56,093 bases of DNA from Tubiluchus corallicola (GCA_030141605.1 JAQGDQ010001195.1:1-56093); one strand, 5' to 3'. Counted from the first letter of the stretch, positions 11,901-23,009 are shown. Notes: a model not told the origin generated them from the sequence alone. Program-made: numbers and translations.

Positions 11901-14900
11901 TTACAATGCACATTAGTAATGTGTATCACACAGTCTGTGTAGTACAGTGACATTAAGCTACAACCGTCTTGTAAGGGTTAATGGCATCCGATCTAGTAGA
12001 AAAAACTACCCGCACTATCTTTGGGATCGTGGCACAGACTTCAGCTGGATACACTCAATTAATCGCCCTGGCTGCACTTTCATTAGGTTGACAAATCTCT
12101 TCGCGGGCCGCAATTTGCACACCCCTGGAATAGAGCTACTTTGCACATTAAGAGAAGGCTGACTAGGGCCCATGGGTAAAGTTTCTATACGATTATAGAT
12201 CACTGTTATTTGTAGCATTGACTGCAATGCTGAAATTATTAAAGCAACACCGGACCCAATCTTAAACTGTAGGTCAAAATAAATCTACTCTCTGAAATAT
12301 TGAAAGGAAACCTACTATTTTTTCCAAAAATGACTTGCGAGAAAGAATTATTAACACACAAACACAATTTTCATGTTCACGCCACTTGCTCTTTGCTGTT
12401 ACATGCATTTCGCCATTCGTTAGTTAGATCTGCACTAACGCCTGCATTTCAGAAACGCATTGCACAAAAAACATATGCTGTACCTCTCAGTTCAGATGTG
12501 TTAGTTTGTGACGAACTACACACGTTCGACAGCTCATGCGTGAGCACAGCAGTAAATTTGAAATTTGAATTGTTATCTTAAAACTTGCCTAGTTTTGCTA
12601 CAATACACCGAATATCTTACAGTAGCACTGTATTTCAATTTTCGCTTTCACAAATTCAACAAACACGTGCAACACGCCCGTGGAATATTTTGCTGTTGAA
12701 AGTTATGTTGGTTTGTGATGTCACCAATAGTTGGGCTTACCCGCCGTTAATTAAGTTTTTAATTTATTGTTTAATCATCAGAAACGCTCTTGCTGTATTT
12801 ATTGTTTTAAATTTTATAGTTTTTACATGACTTGAAAATAGGGTAGTATACGAAAAATCATCCCGTCTTCCTTTAAAATCAGCCTTGTAGTGCAAAACCT
12901 AAATTGAAGAGGACTTTTTAATTTCTTACCAGTTCTAGACGAAATACCCAGATGTTCAGACATTCTTAACGAGAAAAGACACTTTTAAACGATGTTCCAA
13001 AAACCTTACCACTCACCATTACCTGTTACCTGTTACTTTTCATAATGCTTACCTGCTTCAAAGACTTATGTAATTACAGTCATTTGCAAAAGTTTAAGAC
13101 CAAGCTCGAGTTTTCGGGTTTTTCATCATACTGTACCCTGATTGCATCAGATTCTTTGTTGATTGCATCATACTGCTAGTGGTTTGAAACAGTGACGTCT
13201 AGTGAGTATGAGTGACTTATTTGCCTGCCGCTATCCATACAGATCGGCCATTTTTGTATTTTCCTTGTGATCCAAAAAATGGGCAAAAAATCGTCATTGA
13301 GTGAGACTCAGAGGGTTCAGCTCCTTGTCACAAATCGAAGGTGACCACCAATTTCCTCAGAGAACAACATCGCCGTACTTGAATGGCCTGGAAACAGCCC
13401 GGACCTCAATCCGATAGAGAATTTCTGGGAGATACTGAAGGATAAGGTGGCAGACAGGCAGCCATCAAGTGCTGAAGACTTGCGAAGAGTTATCAAGGAC
13501 GTTTGGGTTAAAGAAATTACTTCCGAGTTGTGCCAAAACCTAATTTCCAGTATGCCTCTTAGAATGAAGGCAGTGATTGACAACTTCGGCGGCCATACAA
13601 AGTACTAAAATGTTCAAGGACTGTGACTATTTTTGGATAAAAACATACAAACTATGCTGTAGTATATGTTTCTAGAAGAATAAATGATGGAACCGTGTTA
13701 AACGATGGTTTTGTCAATTTTCATGAAAAAAATCACTTTGGTCTTAAACTTTTGTAAATGATTGTAGAAGAGAAAATCGTTAGTAATTTAAATGTTTTCG
13801 CCAAGTGGTAAAATGACAATGACTCGACTTCCCAGTGTGCACTGCTGGCTCACTAAAATGTATTTTGGATTTATTGACAAGACACAGTAATTTGTATTTT
13901 TGCTAGTGAAACTGCTTTAAGTGACGTGTGTACTATGAATGCTCTGATTAATTTTTCAAATTTTACGTAATGTTATCAAAACTGGCTTCAAATGATTTAC
14001 AGTTAAAATAGCTGCGCCTAACGGTCATCCACGGAGTTTAAATTTTCAAGATTTATGCAGCTTTGCTACTACTACAAGCTCTGAATGCAATAAGATATGG
14101 ATTTCACGCCAATTTTTTTAGTTTTATGTACTTTCTTGTCCTTTAATAGACTGAGTTCTAGTCATTGTCTTGCTTTTAGTTGTTAAGTTATAATACGCAA
14201 GAATGGAATCTTTGCAAAGACAGGACTTTTCCTTCTGTTCTGTGACGTCATCGCTGCTAATACAAGCTCTGCATGCAATAAGACAAAATGTAGATGACAT
14301 AAATTTTTAAGAAGTTTTTAGTGTTATGTAAGTAAATGGTTTTCTTGTGCTTTAAACTGTCTGGATATTTTGCCACATGGTAATTATAAAGATACGTCAT
14401 TTCTTCATTATTTTTTATTTTTATTTATTTATTTTTCCTTATTATTTCACTTTATTTTATTTTACTCAGCCACCGATGCCAAAAAGTTTTCGACTGACTG
14501 ACTGACTAACTGACTCTCCAACTGCAGCACAAAATCTATTAAATCTAACCTAAATCTTAACTTCTCCTCTAGTATAATAGTATTTTTATTACTTCCCACC
14601 CGTATTTATATTTGTATATATTGTAATATTCTATCTGTACGTATTGTAATTTTTTCGCAACTAATTCTAGTGGCCTACCATAAGCTAGCTTCTTAGGTCT
14701 CTAGCGCAGAATTCATGAATTGTATCATAATTTGTATTAACAAAAACTATTATCGATGCACACGTAATGTATATGTTTTATGTTTATTGCGAAATAAATC
14801 TATTAAATCTAATCTAAATCTAATCTACTTTTCAACACATAACAAGCTGCAAAAAGCTCTTTTTGTATCTAACATTGGGTGTAGTTGTCAGGGGGAGGGG

Positions 14901-17900
14901 GTGGGGGTAATTATTGATACTAACCCAAAAAACAATTTAGCAATCAAATAATTTAAATTTTCTATTTCTTATTATATTTTCAAGCCACGTTTGAACTTTG
15001 TGAACCTGGATTTCTCGTGAACTTCGAAGAGCAGCAGGATACAGACTACATAAAGCTTGAAACTCCGACTGATGATATATCAGAGTTTACAGTGTGTCAG
15101 GTAAAAATTAAGTATCCGATTTCTTTCTGAGATTTTGCAATGCGTAATTTCTATCCAGAAAGCGTGTGTTCTCAATACTACAGGTTTTACATGTCAAATG
15201 TAAAACCTATTATCTCTGACGACCTCGAGAACACAAAACAACATATCAGGGATTCCGAAAGAACTAAACTGTGCACCTATCTCTATCTGAATCCCGAACT
15301 ATCTGTTAGTGCAATGTATAGCGTTAAAGTAAATGAGCTCCATAGGATTAAAACATCTCGGTTACGCCTCTCCTCACATAACCTAGCTATTGAGACTGGA
15401 AGATGGGCAAGGATAAAAAGAGAGGACAGGCTATGCTCCTGTTCTGGCTTAAACATTCAAACAGAAGAGCATGTTATCTGTTTTTGTCCACTTACTAATC
15501 ACCTTCGTGAAGATAACACTGAATTGAGCTTCAACGATTTGCATGAATTTTTCAATGGAAACCCAAAGTCATATTGTGAATCTGTAAATAACTGTTTAGC
15601 GATTTTTGGACAGTAATTTATGGACAGACATGTTATATGATCAAAAGTCCTTTTTTGTAGTGATCTATGGACTGAACTAAAGTATCATGTTCGACTATCT
15701 CGTATTCAGTCAATAAACATATATATATATATATAGACCTACGTTAAGTCAAATGTAGACTTAGGTGGTTAAAATGTGTTAACAATGGTTTTCAACAAAT
15801 CTTGAGTGCTTTTGGTAAGTCAAATGTTTACATGGATAGCAAAAATCAGACTCTGATACCCTTTTCCTTATACCCGTCAAGTACCCAGGTACCCGATTGA
15901 TAAGACTCAGCAGCAGTGGAGAAATTGTAATGATTTACGTTCATGAATAAAAACAACGGCGCGCTATTACACTTTTGCACCTCCTAGTTTTTTCTGGCCT
16001 ATTGGTTGTTTTCACGCCTGCAGGCCAGAAAGCAGACCAACAGGCATAATATACACCATATTCCCATAATATTATTGCTTTTTACGCTTTATAATTCCAG
16101 ATTAAAATCATACATTACTTACCTTCACCAACACGCAAGAAGCTCCACGTGCATATCTGTGTTTACACCACTAATGCGCAATCGCTCTCGCGCAGTGACG
16201 ATGTGGCCCTTAACATCTATTTTTAGTTTCTTTGCATATTTTATGGGTTTTATTAGGGTTGCAGCTACGGGAGTTTGTATCGTATCGCGGGTGGGCCTGG
16301 AACGCACTACAGTTATTTATTATTAATTTTATTTATTACTGTAGTATTATTACTATTAGATTATAAAAAAGTAAAGGTTTTTTCTTTATTTCGTAATTGC
16401 GGTCAAGCTGAAAGTGTGTCACGTGCCTTTTAAGCTAGGCCCTGATAATGCATAAACTAGTACGAAATTTATCACGTGACTACACACACAAACATGATGG
16501 TGATACGAACTGTATAGTGTACAACTGTGAATACAACGTAATTATTGGTAATTATACACTAAATATATGAGTAAATTACCACGAGATTAGCGGAAACATT
16601 CACTGATGACGTGAGAATAATAGAATAATGACCTACGAGCCTAGAAACGAGTAATAACCTAGAAAAAACTGCATGTTGGGAGAAGTACATTGCAATGCTT
16701 ATTTTAGCAGCACTTTTTATTTTTCAGTGGATCAAACCAGATGCAAGTGTGAGGCTGCCCGATTTTCACACTCTAATTTCTTATTACCATGTGGAAAACT
16801 CTATACTGATAGCATTAAAAGATGATGAGTTGATGTTATACGTCAATGGACAGTTGGGGTAAGTTGGGGAAACCGGGGCAACTTTTTGCATGCCCTGGTT
16901 GTTACAGCAGTTGTTTTTGCAACTAAAGACCATTGAACCACTGAGGTCAAATTGTTTAGCGATCAGCTCCAGGTTATGAAAGTCAATGTTCCTGTACTAA
17001 CTTATCAAAACTAGAGTGAATCTCGTTTGGGCTTTACGGTGACAAACAAAGTCATCATTTTGCTCAGCATAACTGTTTATTGTTTGTGTACCATCTTCAC
17101 GTCACGTGCCCCTTAGTCATTTATTTCATCATTTCTGACACTGTGACGCCATTACCCAAAATATTACATTTTATCTGAAATAAGATATATAAATTTCTTT
17201 AATAAACTAATTCGTTTCTTATCAAAAGATCGATTACGATTACGTGAAATTAATGAGAGACTTACAGTAAATAAAATAAATGACTAAATAAAATTAAGGT
17301 ACATCGTTGGCATTAAATCGTGAGTTCACAGAAACACGTCATCACATGAACACCTTGAAACTTAAATGACCGGAAATTTACTAGGATGCAAATATTGAGG
17401 CCAGGTGTCGCCACTTGTAACTGTATGGCTATATTAAATTTAACAAACAGAAATGCTTGACATAACTTGTACTTCTTTACTTGTCCTGTGCTGCGCATTT
17501 ATAAATATTACAACGTGTACTGCATAATTCTTTTCAGTTTTGGGTAGAGATTTGGTTTGTGTATTTCATGAGTTTGTATTTTTAGTGGATAGATGGCGCT
17601 AGCAGGTCGAGCGCGGTAAACAATAATCAACAGATAGTCGCAGTTTGTATTTTTAGTGGATAGATGGCGCTAGCAGGTCGAGCGCGGTAAACAATAATCA
17701 ACAGATAGTCGAATACATATGCGAACAAGTTATTTAAGATACAAGTAATGACTACTGTATTTACAAAATCCGTTGTTTTATCACATTTGTATTTTCGTCT
17801 TAAATAAAAACGAAGTTAAAACAACTACAACATCCTACTTGTTGAAACATTTGCCAAACTAACCAGCGTTACCAAACTTATCTTAAGGCAAAACAGCTAA

Positions 17901-20900
17901 CCTGTGCCAAATAACGAAAAGGTTTAGTAGTCTAATCTAATACATAAGTTGTACTGAACTTGAGTTTTAGTAATTCAAGTATTGTTATTAGGGGTGAGCG
18001 TTCTCTACCAGAAAGCGAATTCGAATCGAACCGAATTTGTGGCTTTCGAATTCGAATTGAACCGAACTTCAGTGTTTCGGATTCGAACCGAATTCGAATT
18101 AAGATGAAAGATTTTCGAACAAATTTTCGAACCACCAGTAAAAATTAGTCTTACAAAGATCATGCATATCACTAGATTTTGTTCTGCAATAAAACGACTA
18201 GTAATTTGTTTAAACTTGTGCACAGAAATCACAGCTAAATCACGCTAATTGCATGATGTTTCAATCGTTTTAGTGATAAAGGACATATGTGATTGAAGTG
18301 CTGAATTATTCGAATCTACAGTTTTGGATTCGAATCGAGTCCGAACTAAAAAACTCTTTCGAATCGAATTCGAGCGTTCGATGCTCACCCCTAGTGTACG
18401 GGACTGCGTTCGTCAACTTGTGTCATAGGCCCAATTTAACGTGTGGTTTCCAGCTGACATGTGAAAGTCTTCTGATGATGATGATGCCAGCCGTGTTGTT
18501 AGCAATAATAGCCGTTGTTTTTTTGCATTAATATAGATATTTTTGATTGCATTTTCATCCTTCAGTTATTTAAAGTTGATTAGTGAATTTTAAACAGACC
18601 AAGTTGCTAAGTAAAATAGTAATAATGGAATTTCACTACTATCATGAGTGAAATAGTTACAGTGTCATCCCAATAATCACATACACCCATTGAAGGATGG
18701 CTTGACTAGTTGACCTTCTTGGTCTTTTGCCATCCTATTTGCATTGTGATAATTAAATACATTTACTTGCCTCAGTTGTGTCATGAATATGGAAATAAAT
18801 GCACGTTTTGAATTGAATTGAATTGATAGTGTAATCTACTTTGCTGACATTTGCAGGGATTTTACAGCCGATAATGCTGTATCCCTCTTTAATGGGGAGT
18901 GGCACCACGTTTGCGTTGCCTGGTCGAGTAGCATTAATCAATATGATATGTATATTGATGGAACCCTGGTGACAAGCAGTAAGTATAAAAGCTTTTATTA
19001 CAAAACCAGTTATGGACAGTGTTTAGCTTCAGATAAGAATTCATTCACATGTCTGTTTCTAAATTGACACTGTTGGCATACGGACTATTTAGTGTGGAAT
19101 CAGGCAGCATTTTGAGTGCCGGAGTTTTGATGGTTCAAGGCGGTTACAGAATGTACAGTCATTTGCAAAAGTTTAAGACCAAAGTGATTTTTATACAAAA
19201 ACTGACAAAACCATCGTTTAACACGGTTCCATCTAAAAACTATTCATGTATTCTTCTAGAAAAATATACTACAGCATAGTTTGTATGTTTTTATCCAAAA
19301 ATAGTCACAGTCCTTGAACATTTTAGTACTTTGTATGGCCGCCGAAGTTGTCAATCACTGCCTTCATTCTAAGAGGCATACTGGAAATTAGGTTTTGGCA
19401 GTACTCGGAAGTAATTTCTTTAACCCAAACGTCCTTGATAACTCTTCGCAAGTCTTCAGCACTTGATGGCTGCCTGTCTGACCACTAGCAGTATGATGCA
19501 ATCAACAAAGAATCTGATGCAATCAGGGTACAGTATGATGAAAAACCCGAAAACTCGAGCTTGGTCTTAAACTTTTGCAAATGAATTTACATAGCTGGAT
19601 TTAAAACGATTATGGATAAGCTATTAAATTCATATTTTAATCGTGATTTACATCTTTAGCTACATGCCTGTTATGACATATAAGTGTTGATTATAAAACA
19701 GCACGAAAAGACGGAATTGGTACAGCATAACAGTTTATAGCATAATAATGGTGTAACATAACTCGCCATAAAAAGAACTAAAAAACGACCCAAGCAATGG
19801 AAACAATGGAATGAACGTAACCTCTGTAGCACAATGCGAGAAAAGGACAACAAAAGCAGCACAAGAAGCACAATGAATAAAATAATTCGTTGTATTGGTT
19901 GTGTAAAGCTGATTATTGGTGTTTTACGGATGGCAAAACTATGAAGAGTCAGATTATAAAACTACACGTTTATTGAACATCAAACACAATAAATATAACA
20001 GATAGTAATGCCAAGCCCCCTGACCTAGCCTCCACTCCTTCAGCTCCCAGACTCAATCCCCTGAGCTGGGCGCATCACAAGGCTTATATATCGTGCGCGG
20101 AGCTTCGACACCTACGCTTCAGTTCTGAATCACTTGATCACGTGACACCACACCTTAACTGGGCTTCATACCAGCATTCATCAGCATAATTATCTATCAT
20201 AATCTAACGCTTTTAACATAGTTTAACAGGTCCTCTTTTACTCAATGAATTGCAACAATAATTGATTTTATATTGATTTTTAAAATTTACTTTTCTAAGC
20301 AAAACACACTATATGTACAATACTAGCCAGTTCAATGACTATCATATACCAAAAGTGAGAACTGACCTTATGAAACATTTTACTGGTTATCAGCAGGGGC
20401 GGATGCAGAAAGGGGTGGGCCCAATGAAAAAGCAACTAGGTGGTCTGGGGAGCCCCAGCTGCCAATGCATTTTATTGCATTTTTTGGAAAACTTATACCT
20501 CTTGTTTGTGGAAATCCGAAGTAGGCTATGCGTGGTGCTGGTTATGGTTAGACAGTCCGTTCAAAGGTTCAACGATGGGTATTTAGAATTCGTGCAAGAG
20601 CCACGGTGTCCATCGATGGGCCTTTTCCCAGACCCAACTGTCGATTTTTATATTTTTTGATAATATAAACAGCCTATAGAAAAACGCTCTAACGGCGCCT
20701 AGTGGGACTCTCCGAAGGAGATATATAGCTCTTTAGAAAAAGGAGATACCGGGCTACAAGATCGTTCGGGTCGCAGTTTAGGACGCTTCCACCAGGAGGC
20801 ACACCTATGAGTTGATTAGAGGCTCTATTTCGGAAGATTATCGCTTAGAAAACTGCTGACGCAAAGTCATTGTTCTGATTATATTCTGTCTATAATTTTG

Positions 20901-22885
20901 TCTGCAAACACTGTGTAGAATGTCTGTGCATTCTATAAATATAATCATCTATTTCATCCATTTGTCAAACCGCCTAATGTTTGCTGCAGGTAGTTACGCG
21001 ATGGCACAACCTCCCATACCTTCTGGAGGATGCCTGATCTTTGGTCAAGATCAGGATGGCGGTCCAGAACAGGGATTTAATGTCGGTCAGAGTTTCCAGG
21101 GAATGGTCACAGATCTTATTTTCATGTTGGACTACCTGGATGGAGCTACTATAGGTACAGTACTACTGAATTAGGGAAGATGGAGACGATGCAAATGATG
21201 AATCTAAATCTTAAAACATTCTTTAAGTGATAGAGACATGTGACATTTTCATTGTCACCATCATCGTCACCATCATCTTGAACATTATCGACCATGACAC
21301 ATCAAATTTAACAGAGAGCATAAAAGTAGGCTAAAGTTTGCATATCTTCACACAAGAAATTAGATAATGAAGAGGATTAGGATTAGGATTAGGGCTAGGA
21401 TTAGGATTAGTGTACGGGTTAGTGTTAGCATTGGGGTTAGTGTAAGGGTTAGAGTTAGAGTTAAGCTTGGGGTTACGATTAGGTTTAGGGTTGGGGCTAG
21501 GGTGAGGGTTAGGATTAGGTTTAGGGTTGGGGCTAGGGTGAGGGTTAGGATTAGGTTTAGGGTTGGGGCTATAGTTAGGGTTAGGATTACAATGAGGGTT
21601 AGGATTAGGATTATAATTAGCGTTAGGATTAGGTTTAGGGTTGGGGTTAGGGTAAGGGTTAGAGTTAAGCTTGGGGTTACGATTAGGTTTAGGGTTAGGG
21701 TTAGGATTACAATGAGGGTTAGGATTAGGATTAGGGTTAGGATTAGGATTAGGGTTAGGATTACAATGAGGGTTAGGATTAGGTTTAGGGTTGGGATTAG
21801 GGTTAGGGTTAGAGTTAAGCCTGGTATTATGATTAGGTTTAGAGTTGGGGCTAGGGCTAGGATTAGTGTTAGAGTTAAGGTTGGGGTTACAATTAGGTTT
21901 AGGGCAAGGATTAGGGTTAGGGTTACGGCTAGGGTTAGGATTAGAGTTACGGCTAGGGTTAGGATTAGAGCTACGGCAAGGATTAGGATTAGGGTTACGG
22001 TTAGGGTTAGGGTTAAGATTAGGGTATATATAAATTGTGTGGAGAATTGTAAACAACTTCTTAAAATTGATATTTTTATATATTTCAAATCACATTTATA
22101 AACTGGAATCTTAACTTACAATATAATCTTAATTTACCTTAAAAAGAATAAATTGTTTTTGTTTAGAAGACAAAAAATAGCACTAAATGATATGAAACTA
22201 CTTATCAATATAATATAGTGACTTTTACCATATTAACTTTATTTTTACTATATTGCCTTTACTCTATTAACACTTATCGGTGGCGATTGGCAAAAAAAAT
22301 CTGTATCTATTTGTAAAATAACACAGTCGGCTTGACTTAAAGTGGAAGAAAACGCCATTTTGAAGTACGTCCCAAAACATTTCCCGCGCAAAGTTATATT
22401 ACTTTGCATTTTACTTGCCTGCGGGAAAGATTTGTGTAGCAAGAAGAGAAAATTTTTAATTATTTAAAATGTTTAACACTTTGATTTTTATTGATTTTTT
22501 TTTCATTTCAGCTCAAATGGCTACCACCTGTTATAATATAGGCACCACGGCTGACTTGATCATGTGGACAGAAGCTGAGGTCATCAGTCGCTTGAGGGGG
22601 AACCTTGAAATCATGTCCCCAAACACCTGTCCTCTAGGAGCCAACGCGGAGTTGTGTCTGGCAACTCCGCTAACCGAGGACCAAGTGCAGTTACTCAATG
22701 ACTTTATCACTTACGTCATTCACAACAACGACCTGACCGACAACAGATTGAACTGGTTAACACAGAGTAACAACTGGTTGCTTCGGGATAATGAAGTTAC
22801 TCAAGATCAGGTCAGATGGTTGACTGAGAAAGTTAATTATCTGGTGAAAGACAAGGAGCACAACAAGTACCCTTATATTCAATGA
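8786..22885 (+). CDS. secreted pentraxin gene, seven coding exons
   Basis: The gene model joins seven exons: 8786-8936, 10268-10540, 14985-15100, 16728-16858, 18857-18978, 20990-21154 and 22512-22885. Every junction is GT-AG and the phases (1,1,0,2,1,1) match, giving 1,332 nt and 443 residues. The product has a hydrophobic signal peptide (1 to about 27), a basic His-containing linker (to about 141), a pentraxin domain (about 142-372) and three 21-residue repeats (373-435). In the domain, C179 and C243 match the conserved disulfide. HVCVAWSS is the pentraxin signature with Ala in place of Ser/Thr, and D285-Q286-D287 match part of the calcium site. Pentraxins are secreted, oligomeric pattern-recognition proteins. 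The ligand here is unknown. The main uncertainty is the first exon. Confidence 0.85.
8937..10267. other. pentraxin intron 1; dispersed repeats
   Basis: About 9160-9360 and 9800-9900 match the segments at about 28170-28340 and 29965-30050, the latter being the flank of the BEL element. About 9990-10190 looks like a retroposon 3' end finishing in AATAATAATAAATAAAAA. No coding sequence seen. Confidence 0.5.
10268..10540 (+). CDS. pentraxin exon 2 (basic, His-rich linker)
   Basis: The exon is bounded by TTTTTCGCAG and GTAACT, phase 1-1, 91 residues. It contains the cluster SHSHHHEQ and many Arg/Lys pairs, such as AKRDNRHR and LLRKDENKRD, and resembles no domain I know. The dibasic sites could be processed by proprotein convertases. 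It joins exon 1 and exon 3 in phase, which supports membership of the gene despite low complexity. Confidence 0.7.
10599..11055. mobile_element. piggyBac-like MITE, copy 2
   Basis: A 457-bp element flanked by TTAA (10595-10598, 11056-11059) with CCCTTTCA/TGAAAGGG ends. It is inverted relative to copy 1 at 386-834. It lies in pentraxin intron 2, about 55 bp after the exon 2 donor. Confidence 0.75.
11676..12127. mobile_element. hAT-like MITE, copy 1
   Basis: Terminal inverted repeats CAGGGGTGTGCAAATT are perfect over 16 bp. The flanking 8-bp duplication GAATAGAT/GAATAGAG matches at 7 of 8 bases. CAGGGGTG ends and 8-bp duplications are typical of hAT elements. About 452 bp, no transposase. The related copy is at 51333-51793, inverted. 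Confidence 0.8.
13077..13764 (+). mobile_element. Tc1-like transposon, internal deletion derivative
   Basis: Inverted ends CAGTCATTTGCAAAAGTTTA are flanked by TA (13075-13076, 13765-13766). A transposase start (MGKKSSLSETQRVQLL, from about 13279) runs for about 20 codons. After an internal deletion the C-terminal region follows (about 13341-13607), including WPGNSPDLNPIENFWE, which carries the last acidic residue of the Tc1/mariner DDE triad. The middle of the enzyme is missing, so this copy is non-autonomous. It lies in pentraxin intron 2. Confidence 0.85.
14985..15100 (+). CDS. pentraxin exon 3 (domain start)
   Basis: Acceptor TTTTCAAG, donor CAG/GTAAAA; enters in phase 1, leaves in phase 0. 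It encodes the first strands of the pentraxin domain, ending EFTVCQ. The Cys (residue 179) is the first half of the conserved pentraxin disulfide. Confidence 0.85.
15140..15616 (+). pseudogene. LINE-type reverse transcriptase C-terminal fragment
   Basis: A 158-codon frame in pentraxin intron 3 starts 39 nt after the exon 3 donor. It carries LSSHNLAIETGRW followed by a CxC...HxxxxC zinc-finger-like motif (LCSC...EEHVICFC). This arrangement is seen at the extreme C-terminus of many non-LTR retrotransposon polyproteins. No RT core is present, so this is a 5'-truncated insertion. The family assignment within non-LTR elements is uncertain. Confidence 0.6.
15735..15835 (+). repeat. dispersed repeat with inverted partner at 23316-23410
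   Basis: The segment with GTTAACAATGGTTTTCAAC and CTTGAGTGCTTTTGGTAAG matches the reverse complement of about 23316-23410, just past the gene's stop codon. A copy in intron 3 thus faces an inverted copy in the 3' flank. Confidence 0.7.
15958..16670 (+). mobile_element. hAT-like element relative, 3'-degenerate
   Basis: Strongly similar along its length to the intact element at 37747-38478. The left terminus GGCGCGCTATTACACTTTTG is recognisable. The right terminus breaks off at about 16670 after AATAACCTAGAAAAA. The open frames inside are not shared with a transposase I recognise. Confidence 0.7.
16728..16858 (+). CDS. pentraxin exon 4
   Basis: Acceptor TTTTTCAG, donor GTAAGT; phase 0 in, phase 2 out. 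It encodes the stretch from WIKPDASVRL to DELMLYVNGQLG. The pattern W-[IL]-K...ISY.......L...LYVNG is the pentraxin/LamG-like sandwich segment. Confidence 0.85.
17572..17711. repeat. 71-bp tandem duplication
   Basis: Two adjacent copies, starting at 17572 and 17643, are essentially identical (GTATTTTTAGTGGATAGATG...AGATAGTCG). The absence of differences implies a recent event. Confidence 0.9.
17991..18394. mobile_element. MITE rich in TTCGAATTCGAA palindromes
   Basis: The ends TAGGGGTGAGC and GCTCACCCCTA are inverted repeats, and both subterminal regions are packed with CGAATTCGAATCGAA-like motifs in both orientations. No target duplication is clear. The AGGGGTGAGC ends resemble hAT-type MITEs, but that assignment is tentative. 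Confidence 0.6.
18857..18978 (+). CDS. pentraxin exon 5 (signature motif)
   Basis: Acceptor TTTGCAG, donor GTAAGT; phase 2 in, phase 1 out. It includes GEWHHVCVAWSSS, the pentraxin signature H-x-C-x-[ST]-W-x-[ST] with Ala at the Ser/Thr position, and YDMYIDGTLV. The Cys (residue 243) is the second half of the conserved disulfide. Confidence 0.9.
19156..19587 (-). mobile_element. Tc1-like deletion derivative, inverted second copy
   Basis: Same family as 13077-13764 but in opposite orientation, with ends CAGTCATTTGCAAAAGTTTA preceded by TA. It keeps the C-terminal transposase coding region on the minus strand but lacks the DDE block WPGNSPDLNP. It is therefore more deleted than copy 1. Confidence 0.75.
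19915..20215 (-). mobile_element. possible solo LTR
   Basis: On the minus strand a TATATAAGCC box is followed some 100 bp later by AATAAACGTG, the order expected of an LTR (promoter, then polyadenylation signal). The sequence is GC-richer than its surroundings. No matching second copy or clear target duplication is present in the window, so this is only a candidate. Confidence 0.3.
20530..20915 (+). mobile_element. Helitron-like fragment, copy E (diverged)
   Basis: Aligns to the middle and 3' part of copies B and C (CAGACCCAACT-like and GGTGGGACTCTC-like blocks) but with many substitutions. Both termini are missing. It lies in pentraxin intron 5. Confidence 0.65.
20990..21154 (+). CDS. pentraxin exon 6 (calcium-site segment)
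   Basis: Acceptor GCTGCAG, donor GTACAG; phase 1-1. It carries GGCLIFGQDQDGG...GFNVGQSFQG, matching the pentraxin LGQEQD...F..Q.F.G segment. D-Q-D align with the E-Q-D calcium ligands of C-reactive protein, while the later Glu ligand appears to be Asn. Confidence 0.9.
21367..22025. repeat. degenerate TTAGGG/TTAGGA interstitial array
   Basis: About 660 bp of hexamers, mainly GGTTAG, GGATTA and GGGCTA variants, G-rich on the plus strand, inside pentraxin intron 6. The array is open in several frames, giving Asn-Pro, Leu-Thr and Arg-Val repeats with no meaning. Heavily mixed units argue for an old interstitial array and not a chromosome end. Confidence 0.9.
22512..22885 (+). CDS. pentraxin exon 7 (domain end and C-terminal repeats)
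   Basis: The acceptor TTTCATTTCAG is in phase 1. The exon starts AQMATTCYNIGTTADLIMWT, matching the final pentraxin strands up to the usual GN...W region, with three more Cys (326, 359, 368). It then extends about 70 residues beyond a normal pentraxin. Residues 373-393, 394-414 and 415-435 are three consecutive 21-residue units beginning LTEDQV, LTDNRL and VTQDQV. The stop is at 22883-22885. Confidence 0.9.
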
Positions 22886-23009
22886 ACACATTCATAATTT
22901 ATAGTCGAATGTTTTTTGGTAACTCAAATGTGACTTAGGTAAGTCAAATTTAGACATAGAATTCTACATTTTCTTTCTCAACGTTTTACAAAAAATGTCG
23001 GTAGAAAAG

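Larger units (their letters stand above)
10541..14984. other. pentraxin intron 2, 4.4 kb of repeats
   Basis: It holds a piggyBac-like MITE, a hAT-like MITE and a Tc1 relic, annotated separately. About 12250-12550 is a dispersed repeat related to about 41650-41950. Sequence at about 13780-14000 is related to about 53550-53790. A diverged duplication links about 14060-14160 and 14250-14370. A retroposon tail ends in AATCTAATCTAAATC near 14825. No exon seen. Confidence 0.5.
16859..18856. other. pentraxin intron 4
   Basis: It holds a 71-bp exact tandem duplication and the TTCGAATTCGAA-rich element, both annotated separately. The remainder (16859-17570, 17715-17993, 18395-18856) shows nothing I can call. 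Confidence 0.45.
18979..20989. other. pentraxin intron 5
   Basis: It contains a Tc1-like relic, a possible solo LTR and a Helitron-like fragment, all listed separately. The stretches in between show no coding signal. Confidence 0.45.

Noticed and set aside
16006-16326. 106-codon plus-strand frame as an exon or transposase
   Set aside because: Lies in the hAT-like element, is not maintained in the intact copy at 37747-38478, and resembles nothing.
21361-22030. Chromosome end
   Set aside because: The array is degenerate, only 660 bp and flanked by exons of the same gene on both sides.
21331-22101. Three overlapping open frames of about 240 codons on both strands
   Set aside because: All are readings of the TTAGGG-like hexamer array; a 6-bp unit without stops stays open in any length.
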